In this document: positions 1 to 6,099 of the stretch, one piece after another | Layout: every line of letters begins with the position of its first letter | Numbering within the stretch: position 1 is the stretch's first letter | NCBI GenBank assembly: GCA_030150795.1 | Contig: JASLFF010000523.1 | Location: forward strand, 1-9,019 | Reading direction: 5' to 3' | Source of the DNA: Terriglobales bacterium | GTDB taxonomy: Bacteria; Acidobacteriota; Terriglobia; Terriglobales; Gp1-AA117 | DNA length: 9,019 bases | Notes under the pieces: generated by a model | The model's input: the letters and a program-made list of their open reading frames with translations, nothing else | What the model was told of the DNA's origin: nothing | Databases searched by the model: none | Program-made: the position numbers and the translations under genes

Positions 1-566
1 CGGTGATGAAAAATTACACTATCATCCCCATGAGCTTTGGCACCGTGTTCCGCACGGACGATGATATCCGCGAAGTGCTCAAGAGCATTTACTCCTCGCT
101 CAAGGACGTGCTCAAGCAGATGACCGGCAAGCTCGAATTCGGCCTGAAAGTTACATGGGACCGCGACCGCATTATTGAAGAGCTGCAGCGCGAGCACGAT
201 GAAATCCATCGTTTCCATCAGGAATTGACACGTAAGCACCTGCAATCCACATATTTCGCGCGCATGCAGCTAGGCCGCATGATTGATAAGGCGCTGGCTG
301 AACTGGCCGCTAATTACGTCCGTGAAATTTATGACGGGCTGCGCGCCGTCTGCGTGGCCTCGCGAGACAACAAACCCATCGGCGACAAGATGATCATGAA
401 CGCGGCGTTCCTGATTCAGAAGGCCCGTGAAGCGGAGTTTGACGCTGCTGTAAACAAAGTCGCCCAGAAATTTGGCGATCGTTTGAACTTTAAATATACC
501 GGCCCGTGGCCGCCTTATAACTTTGTGAATATTCGCCTGAAATTGGAGCGTGGCGGACAAGGATAA
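1..566 (+). CDS. gvpF/L: Gas vesicle protein, GvpF/GvpL family (C-terminal part, 5' end outside window)
   Basis: This is an accessory protein of gas vesicle assembly. In known clusters, GvpF/GvpL proteins are cytoplasmic, bind the structural protein GvpA and help shell formation. About 187 residues are visible. Two family hallmarks are present: PMSFGTVF near the beginning and YTGPWPPYNFVNI close to the C-terminus. Between them lies a charged helical stretch (about residues 50-75) consistent with the coiled-coil part of the family. The GTG/ATG at positions 3-8 is probably internal, because family members normally carry several dozen residues before the PMxFGTVF motif and the frame is open to the window edge. 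The stop is TAA at 564-566. gvpG follows 135 nt downstream on the same strand, which supports the call. F and L paralogues cannot be told apart from this fragment. Confidence 0.9.
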   Translation, partial: VMKNYTIIPMSFGTVFRTDDDIREVLKSIYSSLKDVLKQMTGKLEFGLKVTWDRDRIIEELQREHDEIHRFHQELTRKHLQSTYFARMQLGRMIDKALAELAANYVREIYDGLRAVCVASRDNKPIGDKMIMNAAFLIQKAREAEFDAAVNKVAQKFGDRLNFKYTGPWPPYNFVNIRLKLERGGQG

Positions 567-567
567 G

Positions 568-611
568 TTTTTGTTTTTGAATCCCGAGCGTAGCCCTATA
601 GCCATAAAGGC
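568..611 (+). repeat. Palindromic intergenic repeat, copy A (partly deleted)
   Basis: A T-rich tract right after the gvpF/L stop leads into TCCCGAGCGTAG (582-593) and then directly into CCCTATAGCCAT (594-605). Compared with copy C at 5854, the right arm of the hairpin (CGAGGGAA) is missing, so this copy cannot form the local stem. It faces copy B across a short spacer. Confidence 0.7.
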
Positions 612-647
612 CCATACGGATCAATTCATGTTTCCCAAATGTATTTA

Positions 648-690
648 TAACGATAGGGGCCCCTCGCTTCGCTCGGGGTTGCAGGAAAGA
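648..690 (-). repeat. Palindromic intergenic repeat, copy B
   Basis: Read on the minus strand, the core (678 down to 648) is CCCCGAGCGAAGCGAGGGG followed by CCCCTAT. The outer four C's pair with the four G's that close the core. A pyrimidine-rich TTTCCTGCAA precedes it, as in copies E and F. It ends just before the region that must carry the gvpG ribosome binding site. Confidence 0.75.
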
Positions 691-701
691 AACGGTACAC
701 C

Positions 702-1043
702 ATGCTTTTAATCGACGATCTGCTCTTCGCGCCTTTCTCCGGCTGGAACTTCATCATGCGTACCCTGCTCAAGGTGGCGGAAGAGCAGTGGACAGATGAC
801 GCCCCTCTGAAAGAAAAACTTCTCCACCTCCAAGTCGAACTGGAAGAAGGCTCCATCACGGAAGAGCAATACCTAGAAGCTGAAGCCCTCATCCTGCGTG
901 AAATCCGCGAAGTGCAGCGCCGCAAGATTGAGCTTGCCGGCGGCGATCCTGACCAGTTTGAAAGCGGTATTTCCGGCTCTGCCGTTCAGGAAGGCTCAGG
1001 TGCGTCCATCACATGGGACCCCAACGAGAGCAATGAAGAATAG
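702..1043 (+). CDS. gvpG: Gas vesicle protein GvpG
   Basis: GvpG is a small accessory protein found in most gas vesicle clusters. It is needed for, or assists, vesicle assembly and interacts with other Gvp accessory proteins; its exact mechanism is unsettled. The 113-residue protein opens with MLLIDDLLFAPF, the conserved start of the family, which fixes the ATG at 702. A charged helical region follows (about residues 35-78) containing GSITEEQYLEAEALIL, the usual 'G-x-I-T-E-E-x-(F/Y)' part of GvpG. The C-terminal 30 residues are Gly/Ser-rich and acidic and look disordered. AGGA at 683-686 is the only purine-rich site nearby and is rather far from the start, so translation initiation may be weak. 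The gvpF/L gene lies upstream on the same strand. No further gvp gene follows, so this is the distal end of the cluster. Confidence 0.9.
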   Translation: MLLIDDLLFAPFSGWNFIMRTLLKVAEEQWTDDAPLKEKLLHLQVELEEGSITEEQYLEAEALILREIREVQRRKIELAGGDPDQFESGISGSAVQEGSGASITWDPNESNEE

Positions 1044-1110
1044 TTATTTGCAATAAGCTGTCCTTCCGTCCGCTCCCTGCTCCTGCTTCCCAAACGCAAT
1101 CGCACAAAAG

Positions 1111-1141
1111 AAAAGGGCCGGCAATTGCTGCCGACCCTTTT
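1111..1141 (-). terminator. Intrinsic terminator of the TonB-dependent receptor gene, possibly bidirectional
   Basis: AAAAGGG (1111-1117) pairs with CCCTTTT (1135-1141), and CGGCA (1119-1123) pairs with TGCCG (1129-1133). One C/A mismatch interrupts the stem and the loop is ATTGC. Read on the minus strand the stem ends in CCCTTTTCTTTT, a good rho-independent terminator 23 nt after the receptor stop codon. On the + strand it could also stop gas vesicle transcripts, although the T run there is shorter. Confidence 0.8.
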
Positions 1142-1163
1142 GGTTGAGTTGCTGAACGTCCGC

Positions 1164-4100
1164 TTAGAAGCTGAACCGTGCTCCGAACTCGCCAGTGAAC
1201 GCGCGAGGAAGCGTGCTGCTGGTGGGGTTGATGAAACCGATCGGGTGCCCAAAAGTCGGTAGACCCGTAGTGCCATCAAAGTTATTGCCGTAATTGGCAT
1301 GGTTCGTAAGGTTGAAGGCTTGGAACATGAGCTGCAGGTTGCGGTGTTCACCAAGCTTTATGTTCTTGGCTACACGTGCATCCATGTCAAAATACGGATC
1401 GCCGCGCAGGTTAAAGATGGGGTTTAAGCCACAGGTCCTGTTGTAGTAGCCCTGTTCAGTGCAACCGGGAGCCAGCAGTGCGTTTGCCGCGCTGCCTCCG
1501 CCCAGGCTCAACTCATTGCTCTGCGCGATCGCGTTGTACGGCCGCGCCGATCCCGCCTGAAAAATGGGAGAGAAATCGATGCCCCAGGGCAGGTGTGTGG
1601 TCGCCGCAAACGTGAGATGGTGCCGCTCATCGTTGAACGCCGGACCAAAGTCTTCCGGCGCCAACGGGCGGGCCGGATCTCGAGGATAATTACGGAACGA
1701 AGTACCGTCCACGTCATAACCCACGGCACGAGCCAGCGTGTAATTCAGGGTGAGGTCAGTCTTGTGGAAACCACGTTGACGGAAACTCAGGTTCATGCCG
1801 TCATAACGCGAGCGCCCGCCGGAGGTCTCGTCGCGAACGCTGCTCAACACCGGCACGTTCGCTGCGGTGAATGCGGCACTCAATGGTTTGACGAAGCCGA
1901 GTGAGATGTTTGAAGGGTCGATAGGAGTATTCGCATCGACATTGATGGTCTTGTTTTCATGCAAGCTGAGTACGTGAACATACTCGGCTTCGAAAACTGA
2001 CTTGTTGCTGATCGCCCAGGTGTATCCGCCGTTAAATTCTTCGGTAACCGGGGTGCGATAGTTGGGATCCATGATGCGGCCAATGGAGCCGTCGGTCAGT
2101 GCCGCTTGCGGGGGCGGAATCGGCGGGGTTGGAAGTCCCACGTGCCAGTTGCCCAGGTTGAAAGCCCATCCTGGAACCGTATCACTGGCGCCGTTGAGCG
2201 AGAACGCTGTTTGGAAGATCGTCGGGTTGGCCTGCTGTTCCATGAACAATGGAATGTTCTGGAAAGTGTTGTCAAAGTACATGCCGAAGCCGGCGCGCAC
2301 AATGTGGCTGCCTTTACCGGTCAGGTCGTAAGCCAAGCCTACACGCGGGCTGAAGCCCTTGCTGTAGTCGTTTGCTTTCTTCGCAACCAGTGAAGCCGCC
2401 AGCGGGCTGATTGGTGCAATTGTCTGCAGCTCCTGGAACGTGCGGCTGTTGGCGATATCCGACCCGCCGACAAAGTCGAAGTCTTTGTCGTACCGGAGTC
2501 CAAGGTTCAGAGTCAGGCGCTGGCTGACTTTCCAATCGTCCTGGAAGTAGAGGCCAAGCTGCTTCGCGTCCTTGATGAGAAAGCTAGGATCGCCCACCGC
2601 GATGCCCATACCTGGACCATTCGCGTTGCCGCCAACCAGCAGCCCGGGAGTCTGGAAGCCTTGTGGCAACGCCAGAATCTGGCTGGGCAACAGGTTGAAA
2701 TCGAACTCAAGCGTCGGATTGAATTCAAAGAAGCCGCCCATGATCGGAGTCCAGATGTAGTCAACGCCGGTCTTGAAGGTGTGCTTGCCAATGGTCTTGG
2801 CGATGTCGTCCTTGAACTGGTATTTACGCTGGATCGAATTTTGCGGAACGTTGGTGTTGGTGCCGAACTCAATGCCGGTCGGGAACGTGAAGAGCGGGGT
2901 GCGTCCCGTGCTGTCAATCAAGTTGTTCCAGTATTGGAAGCCAAAAGTGAACTGGTTGATCACGGTCGGCGTTAAGGAAGAGTTTACGGTCAGGTTAGCA
3001 ACCTGCAGATGGTTGACCGTAAAATTTCCTTCGGTAAGGTCAAATAAGCCGTTGCTCTGGTCGTTCAGGCTGTTGTTGGCTTGCGTGGATACCGACAGAT
3101 AGGCGGAATGGTGGGAATTGAAAATGTAGTCAAGGCGTCCGTTGAGACGGTTTTCAAAGAACGGCGTTGGGACGGTGGTAGCCGGCTGCGCACCCAGGTT
3201 AGTTACCAGTGACAATTCCTGGAATGCCTTGGGTGATTCAGCAATCGAGGTGTTCTCACGCTGGCGTTCAAAAGCAAAGAACGCGAACAATTTGTCTTTC
3301 TTGATCGGTCCACCAATGGAGCCGCCGAACCATTGCCGTGAATACGGCGGATTGACGGAAGAAGTTGTGCCGTCTCCGTTCGGTACTTTCTGGTCGGCGT
3401 TCAGGGCCTGGGCGCGGAAGAAGCCAAAAGCTGAACCGTGGAAATTGTTAGAGCCGGACTTGGTGATCACATTGATCGCTGCACCTGCCGAACGACCATT
3501 TACCGCTGAGAAGCGTTGCGTCGAGACTTGGAATTCCTGCACGGCTTCAGCGGGAAGCTGCATCACAGGCCCGCCCACTGTGTTGTCTTTATTGTCTACG
3601 CCGTTCACGGTTACGTTCACATTGCGTCCGCCTTCGCCGTTGACTGACAAAATCGCATAACGGTTCTTGGTCGGATCATAAGAGTCCGCCGCTTTCACGC
3701 CAGGAGCGAGGTAAGCTAGATCGGCAATGTCGCGGCCGATCAGCGGCAGTTCCGTGATCTGTTCCGGCGTAATGTTGGTGCTGACGTCAGTCTTGGTCTG
3801 GTCCACCAGCGGCGCTGTTCCGGTTACTTCCACCGTCTCGGTGACTCCGCCTGGGTTGAGCGAGAAGTTCTGGGTCAACGTTCGGCCGATAAAGACCTCC
3901 AGGTCCCTCGCTTCGGCCACAGAGAATCCGTTGGCTGTGGCTTTCACCGTGTAGATGCCGGGCTGCAAATCTGTGCGGTACTCACCCACATCGTTGGTTT
4001 TCACGGTGTGGACTGCACCGGTGGCCTTATTGGTAATTGTTACTTCAGCAGATTTGATCACGGCTTGATTCTTGTCCGTGACCGTCCCCTGCAGGGTGGC

Positions 4101-4190
4101 ATTGCTCGTTGCTTGTCCTAATAAGGGGGTGGTGCTGAGCAGGACTAAGCAGCTCATGACGGCTAAACATAACCATCTTTTACTATTCAT
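1164..4190 (-). CDS. TonB-dependent receptor with carboxypeptidase-regulatory-like domain (Oar-like)
   Basis: This is an outer-membrane receptor of 1008 residues, expected to take up a bound ligand using TonB energy; the ligand cannot be told from sequence. Residues 1-27 form a signal peptide (basic start, hydrophobic core, likely cleavage after GQA). Residues about 32-113 are a carboxypeptidase-regulatory-like beta domain (LQGTVTDKNQAVIKSAEV, GEYRTDLQPGIYTVKA). Residues about 137-258 are the plug, with LPLIGRDIADLAYLAPGV and INVITKSGSNNFHG. The rest is beta barrel and ends in a terminal Phe (ARFSF), as usual for BAM-assembled outer-membrane proteins. The start is fixed by AAGGAG six nt before ATG. 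No SusD-like partner, TonB/ExbBD or regulator gene lies beside it. Such receptors are abundant in Acidobacteriota. Confidence 0.92.
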   Translation of the reverse strand: MNSKRWLCLAVMSCLVLLSTTPLLGQATSNATLQGTVTDKNQAVIKSAEVTITNKATGAVHTVKTNDVGEYRTDLQPGIYTVKATANGFSVAEARDLEVFIGRTLTQNFSLNPGGVTETVEVTGTAPLVDQTKTDVSTNITPEQITELPLIGRDIADLAYLAPGVKAADSYDPTKNRYAILSVNGEGGRNVNVTVNGVDNKDNTVGGPVMQLPAEAVQEFQVSTQRFSAVNGRSAGAAINVITKSGSNNFHGSAFGFFRAQALNADQKVPNGDGTTSSVNPPYSRQWFGGSIGGPIKKDKLFAFFAFERQRENTSIAESPKAFQELSLVTNLGAQPATTVPTPFFENRLNGRLDYIFNSHHSAYLSVSTQANNSLNDQSNGLFDLTEGNFTVNHLQVANLTVNSSLTPTVINQFTFGFQYWNNLIDSTGRTPLFTFPTGIEFGTNTNVPQNSIQRKYQFKDDIAKTIGKHTFKTGVDYIWTPIMGGFFEFNPTLEFDFNLLPSQILALPQGFQTPGLLVGGNANGPGMGIAVGDPSFLIKDAKQLGLYFQDDWKVSQRLTLNLGLRYDKDFDFVGGSDIANSRTFQELQTIAPISPLAASLVAKKANDYSKGFSPRVGLAYDLTGKGSHIVRAGFGMYFDNTFQNIPLFMEQQANPTIFQTAFSLNGASDTVPGWAFNLGNWHVGLPTPPIPPPQAALTDGSIGRIMDPNYRTPVTEEFNGGYTWAISNKSVFEAEYVHVLSLHENKTINVDANTPIDPSNISLGFVKPLSAAFTAANVPVLSSVRDETSGGRSRYDGMNLSFRQRGFHKTDLTLNYTLARAVGYDVDGTSFRNYPRDPARPLAPEDFGPAFNDERHHLTFAATTHLPWGIDFSPIFQAGSARPYNAIAQSNELSLGGGSAANALLAPGCTEQGYYNRTCGLNPIFNLRGDPYFDMDARVAKNIKLGEHRNLQLMFQAFNLTNHANYGNNFDGTTGLPTFGHPIGFINPTSSTLPRAFTGEFGARFSF

Positions 4191-4196
4191 GTATCT

Positions 4197-4202
4197 CTCC
4201 TT
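4197..4202 (-). promoter_or_regulatory. Strong ribosome binding site of the receptor gene
   Basis: On the minus strand AAGGAG lies six nt before the ATG at 4190. It is the best Shine-Dalgarno match in the window and settles the start codon. Confidence 0.8.
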
Positions 4203-4226
4203 GGAGAATTGGGGGAAAATTTCCGT

Positions 4227-4244
4227 GGCGCTGTTTTTAGCGCC
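4227..4244 (-). promoter_or_regulatory. Perfect hairpin in the 5' leader of the receptor gene
   Basis: GGCGCT (4227-4232) and AGCGCC (4239-4244) form a perfect 6-bp GC-rich stem with a 6-nt loop, about 37 nt before the start codon on the minus strand. The transcript would read GGCGCU-AAAAAC-AGCGCC. It has no U tract after it, so it is more likely an mRNA stability or leader structure than a terminator. Its function is unknown. Confidence 0.4.
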
Positions 4245-4417
4245 TTCAAAACTTTCTTAAATTAACTTTGCTGTGCTTTACAGACTTGCACGGCTGTTAC
4301 CAAACCCACTGTTCCAGAAGAGGAACATCCATGCGGGATCGCATTTATCAGTTGCCCTTAAACTCAGTTTCCTTCGCGAAAAAAAAACTAATCAACCATT
4401 GAATTTTTCACTGAAAG

Positions 4418-4431
4418 TTAACATTTGTTAA
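4418..4431. promoter_or_regulatory. Operator-like inverted repeat TTAAC-ATTT-GTTAA
   Basis: This is a perfect 5-bp inverted repeat with a 4-nt centre, about 230 nt upstream of the receptor start. The size and symmetry fit a dimeric repressor site, but short AT-rich palindromes also occur by chance and no regulator gene is adjacent. Confidence 0.25.
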
Positions 4432-4513
4432 GTGCGAAAGGTGTATCTGCAGAAGTGGGTCGCAAATGGATCACGGAGATTTGCACAATGAACGCAACAA
4501 ACCAACCAGCTAC

Positions 4514-4542
4514 TTACCATTTTTTGTAGGCTGCAATATGAT
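4514..4542 (+). promoter_or_regulatory. mqnE: Candidate sigma-70-type promoter for mqnE
   Basis: TTACCA (4514-4519) and TATGAT (4537-4542) are separated by 17 nt, matching four of six and five of six positions of the -35 and -10 consensus. It would give a leader of about 150 nt before mqnE. This is a match by eye only. Confidence 0.3.
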
Positions 4543-4614
4543 TTGTCATCGCTTGATTCTAATTAAGATCAGCGCATTCACCCCCGATCAATGCTCAAGT
4601 ACAGGCTCTATGCG

Positions 4615-4646
4615 GTCTTCTCCATTGCGATGATGACGGGGAAGAC
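4615..4646 (+). promoter_or_regulatory. Hairpin in the mqnE leader
   Basis: GTCTTCTCC (4615-4623) pairs with GGGGAAGAC (4638-4646) over nine positions, with one G-U pair in RNA and a 14-nt loop. It lies 50 nt before the mqnE start, within the leader predicted by the candidate promoter. No T tract follows it. Confidence 0.35.
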
Positions 4647-4656
4647 GATGCCGGGG

Positions 4657-4666
4657 TTCAATTGAA
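4657..4666. promoter_or_regulatory. Palindrome TTCAATTGAA before mqnE
   Basis: A perfect 10-bp palindrome lies 30 nt upstream of the mqnE start. It could be a repressor half-site pair, or chance. Confidence 0.2.
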
Positions 4667-4696
4667 GCCGGTCGCGCAACAAGGTATTATTTCGTT

Positions 4697-5845
4697 ATGG
4701 CGACAAGCGCTTTCATTCCAGCCCGGCATGGGTTTCAGACAGACGACACGCGCCTTCAACCCATTGCCGCCAAAGTTTTTGCCCGCGAGCGCCTTTCTTT
4801 TGACGATGCCGTCACACTCTATCGCTCACCGGACATCCTTGCCATTGGCTGGTTGGCCAACCATGTTCGTGAACGCCTGCACGGGAATGTGGCTTATTTC
4901 AACGTGAACCGGCACATCAATCCCACGAATGTCTGCGTGGCCGCTTGCCGCCTTTGTGCCTTTGGCCGCAAGAAAGATGCTCCCGGAGCCTATACTATGG
5001 CGCTGGAAGAGGCCTACCAGACCGCGGCTTCGGGTTATTCCGAGGCAATCACAGAGTTTCATATTGTCGGCGGCCTCCATCCCGACCTGCCATTTCAGTA
5101 TTACCTCGATCTGATTTCAGGATTGAAAGAGCGCTTTCCTCAGGTGCATCTGAAAGCGCTGACAATGGTGGAAATCGCTTTTTTGGCCAAGCGCGCCAAA
5201 TTATCCATAGAAGAGACTTTGCGGCAGCTCAAGAGGGCCGGCCTGGACTCGCTGCCCGGTGGCGGCGCTGAGATCTTCAATGAGCGCGTTCGTCGCGTTA
5301 TTTGCGACCACAAAATTGACGGTGACCAGTGGCTTGACACCGCGCGCACTGCGCACAAGATCGGCCTGAAATCGAATGCCACCATGCTCTATGGCCACAT
5401 TGAAAATGAAGAGGACCGCGCTGACCATCTCATCCGCCTGCGCACTCTTCAGGATGAAACTCACGGATTCCAGACATTCATCCCGCTGGCGTTTCATCCC
5501 GCGAATACGCCGTTGCAGCACCTGTTCACCACCACGGGCATGCTGGACATCAAGCAAATCGCTATCAGCCGCCTGGTGCTCGACAATTTCCCGCACATCA
5601 AGGCCTATTGGCAGATGCTCTCGCCCAAGATCGCGCAAATCTCGCTACGCTTTGGCGCGGACGATATTGACGGTACCGTGATCGAAGAAAAGATTTATCA
5701 CGACGCCGGCGCCACCACTCCGCAAGGCATGGTCCGCAAAGAACTGGAACGACTTATCCGTGAAGCTGGCCGCGAACCCGTCGAGCGCGACACGATGTAT
5801 CGTCCTGTCACGAGGACGGAGACGTCGTTTGCGATCTCGGTGTGA
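4697..5845 (+). CDS. mqnE: Aminofutalosine synthase MqnE (radical SAM)
   Basis: MqnE is a cytoplasmic radical SAM enzyme of the futalosine route to menaquinone. It joins the enolpyruvyl ether of 3-carboxyphenyl (3-[(1-carboxyvinyl)oxy]benzoate) to SAM-derived adenosine, giving 6-amino-6-deoxyfutalosine. The 382-residue protein has the [4Fe-4S] motif CX3CX2C at Cys80, Cys84 and Cys87, inside NRHINPTNVCVAACRLCAFG. Further family stretches follow: FHIVGGLHPDLPF, GLDSLPGGGAEIF, SNATMLYGH, LQDETHGFQTFIPLAFHP and FGADDIDGTVIEEKIYH. These fit MqnE better than the related cyclase MqnC. The ATG at 4697 gives a normal N-terminus; only a weak AAGG (4681-4684) lies upstream. Other mqn genes are not in the window, so it stands alone here. 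Confidence 0.93.
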   Translation: MATSAFIPARHGFQTDDTRLQPIAAKVFARERLSFDDAVTLYRSPDILAIGWLANHVRERLHGNVAYFNVNRHINPTNVCVAACRLCAFGRKKDAPGAYTMALEEAYQTAASGYSEAITEFHIVGGLHPDLPFQYYLDLISGLKERFPQVHLKALTMVEIAFLAKRAKLSIEETLRQLKRAGLDSLPGGGAEIFNERVRRVICDHKIDGDQWLDTARTAHKIGLKSNATMLYGHIENEEDRADHLIRLRTLQDETHGFQTFIPLAFHPANTPLQHLFTTTGMLDIKQIAISRLVLDNFPHIKAYWQMLSPKIAQISLRFGADDIDGTVIEEKIYHDAGATTPQGMVRKELERLIREAGREPVERDTMYRPVTRTETSFAISV

Positions 5846-5885
5846 TGTTTTTGTCCCGAGCGTAGCGAGGGAACCCTATTGCCAT
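5846..5885 (+). repeat. Palindromic intergenic repeat, copy C
   Basis: TTTTTG directly after the mqnE stop is followed by TCCCGAGCGTAGCGAGGGA (5854-5872) and ACCCTATTGCCA. The outer T1 and closing A19 pair, whereas copies B and E have C and G at these positions. The T tract precedes the hairpin, so it is not a standard terminator for mqnE. Confidence 0.75.
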
Positions 5886-5910
5886 CCGGGATGTTTGCGA
5901 TATGGATGGC
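5881..5910. repeat. Inverted repeat GCCATCC / GGATGGC
   Basis: A perfect 7-bp inverted repeat with a 16-nt loop begins at the GCCA tail of copy C. It may be the extended tail structure of that element, since GGCCCAT also follows the GCCAT of copy A. Confidence 0.4.
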
Positions 5911-5920
5911 CCATTAAAAA

Positions 5921-5951
5921 TTAGTGTTCATCGGAGTAAGTCTGCGGCAAG
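5921..5951 (+). repeat. Degenerate intergenic repeat (GTTCATCGG type), copy 1
   Basis: It begins TTAGTGTTCATCGGAGTAAG and continues with TCTGCGGCAAG, aligning without gaps to the two copies at 7073 and 7114. It runs directly into palindromic repeat copy D. Confidence 0.55.
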
Positions 5952-5954
5952 AAT

Positions 5955-6000
5955 CTTTTCGTAAATCCCGAAGCGGAGCGAGGGGATACTTATCGCCACA
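5955..6000 (+). repeat. Palindromic intergenic repeat, copy D
   Basis: CTTTTC is followed by the core TCCCGAAGCGGAGCGAGGGG (5966-5985), then ATACTTATCGCCACA (5986-6000). It carries the extra A also seen in copy E, and its closing pair would be T-G. Unlike copies A, C and F it is not right after a stop codon. Confidence 0.65.
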
Positions 6001-6099
6001 ATCGATTTTAGTTTTATGTTCGTCATGGTGAGTTCGACTCTTACACGCTTCAGCCAAAATAAAAGACTTTGGCGCAAATATTAAGAAACGGCCAACTTC

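Larger units (their letters stand above)
4191..4696. other. Divergent gene-free region between the receptor gene and mqnE
   Basis: This 506-nt stretch has no credible coding sequence: its only open frames are antisense to, or overlap, the flanking genes. It is visibly AT-richer than the genes, includes a run of nine A's (4379-4387), and must hold the promoters for both divergent genes. The hairpins, palindromes and candidate promoter that I can see in it are listed separately. Confidence 0.7.

Noticed and set aside
626..925. 99-residue minus-strand open frame over gvpG
   Set aside because: Arg/Ser-rich translation typical of an antisense shadow; gvpG on the other strand is recognised.
3142..3660. 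172-residue open frame antisense to the receptor gene
   Set aside because: The minus-strand reading is a clear TonB-dependent receptor; this frame is its shadow and shows no family features.
4652..4672. GGTTCAA-like string resembling a tRNA T-loop
   Set aside because: No acceptor, D or anticodon stem can be drawn around it. It is better explained as the palindrome TTCAATTGAA.
4662..4907. 81-residue open frame overlapping the start of mqnE
   Set aside because: It is out of frame with mqnE, whose reading frame carries the radical SAM motif. The overlap is coincidental.
5846..5885. Copy C as an intrinsic terminator of mqnE
   Set aside because: The T run comes before the hairpin on the coding strand, and no T tract follows it.
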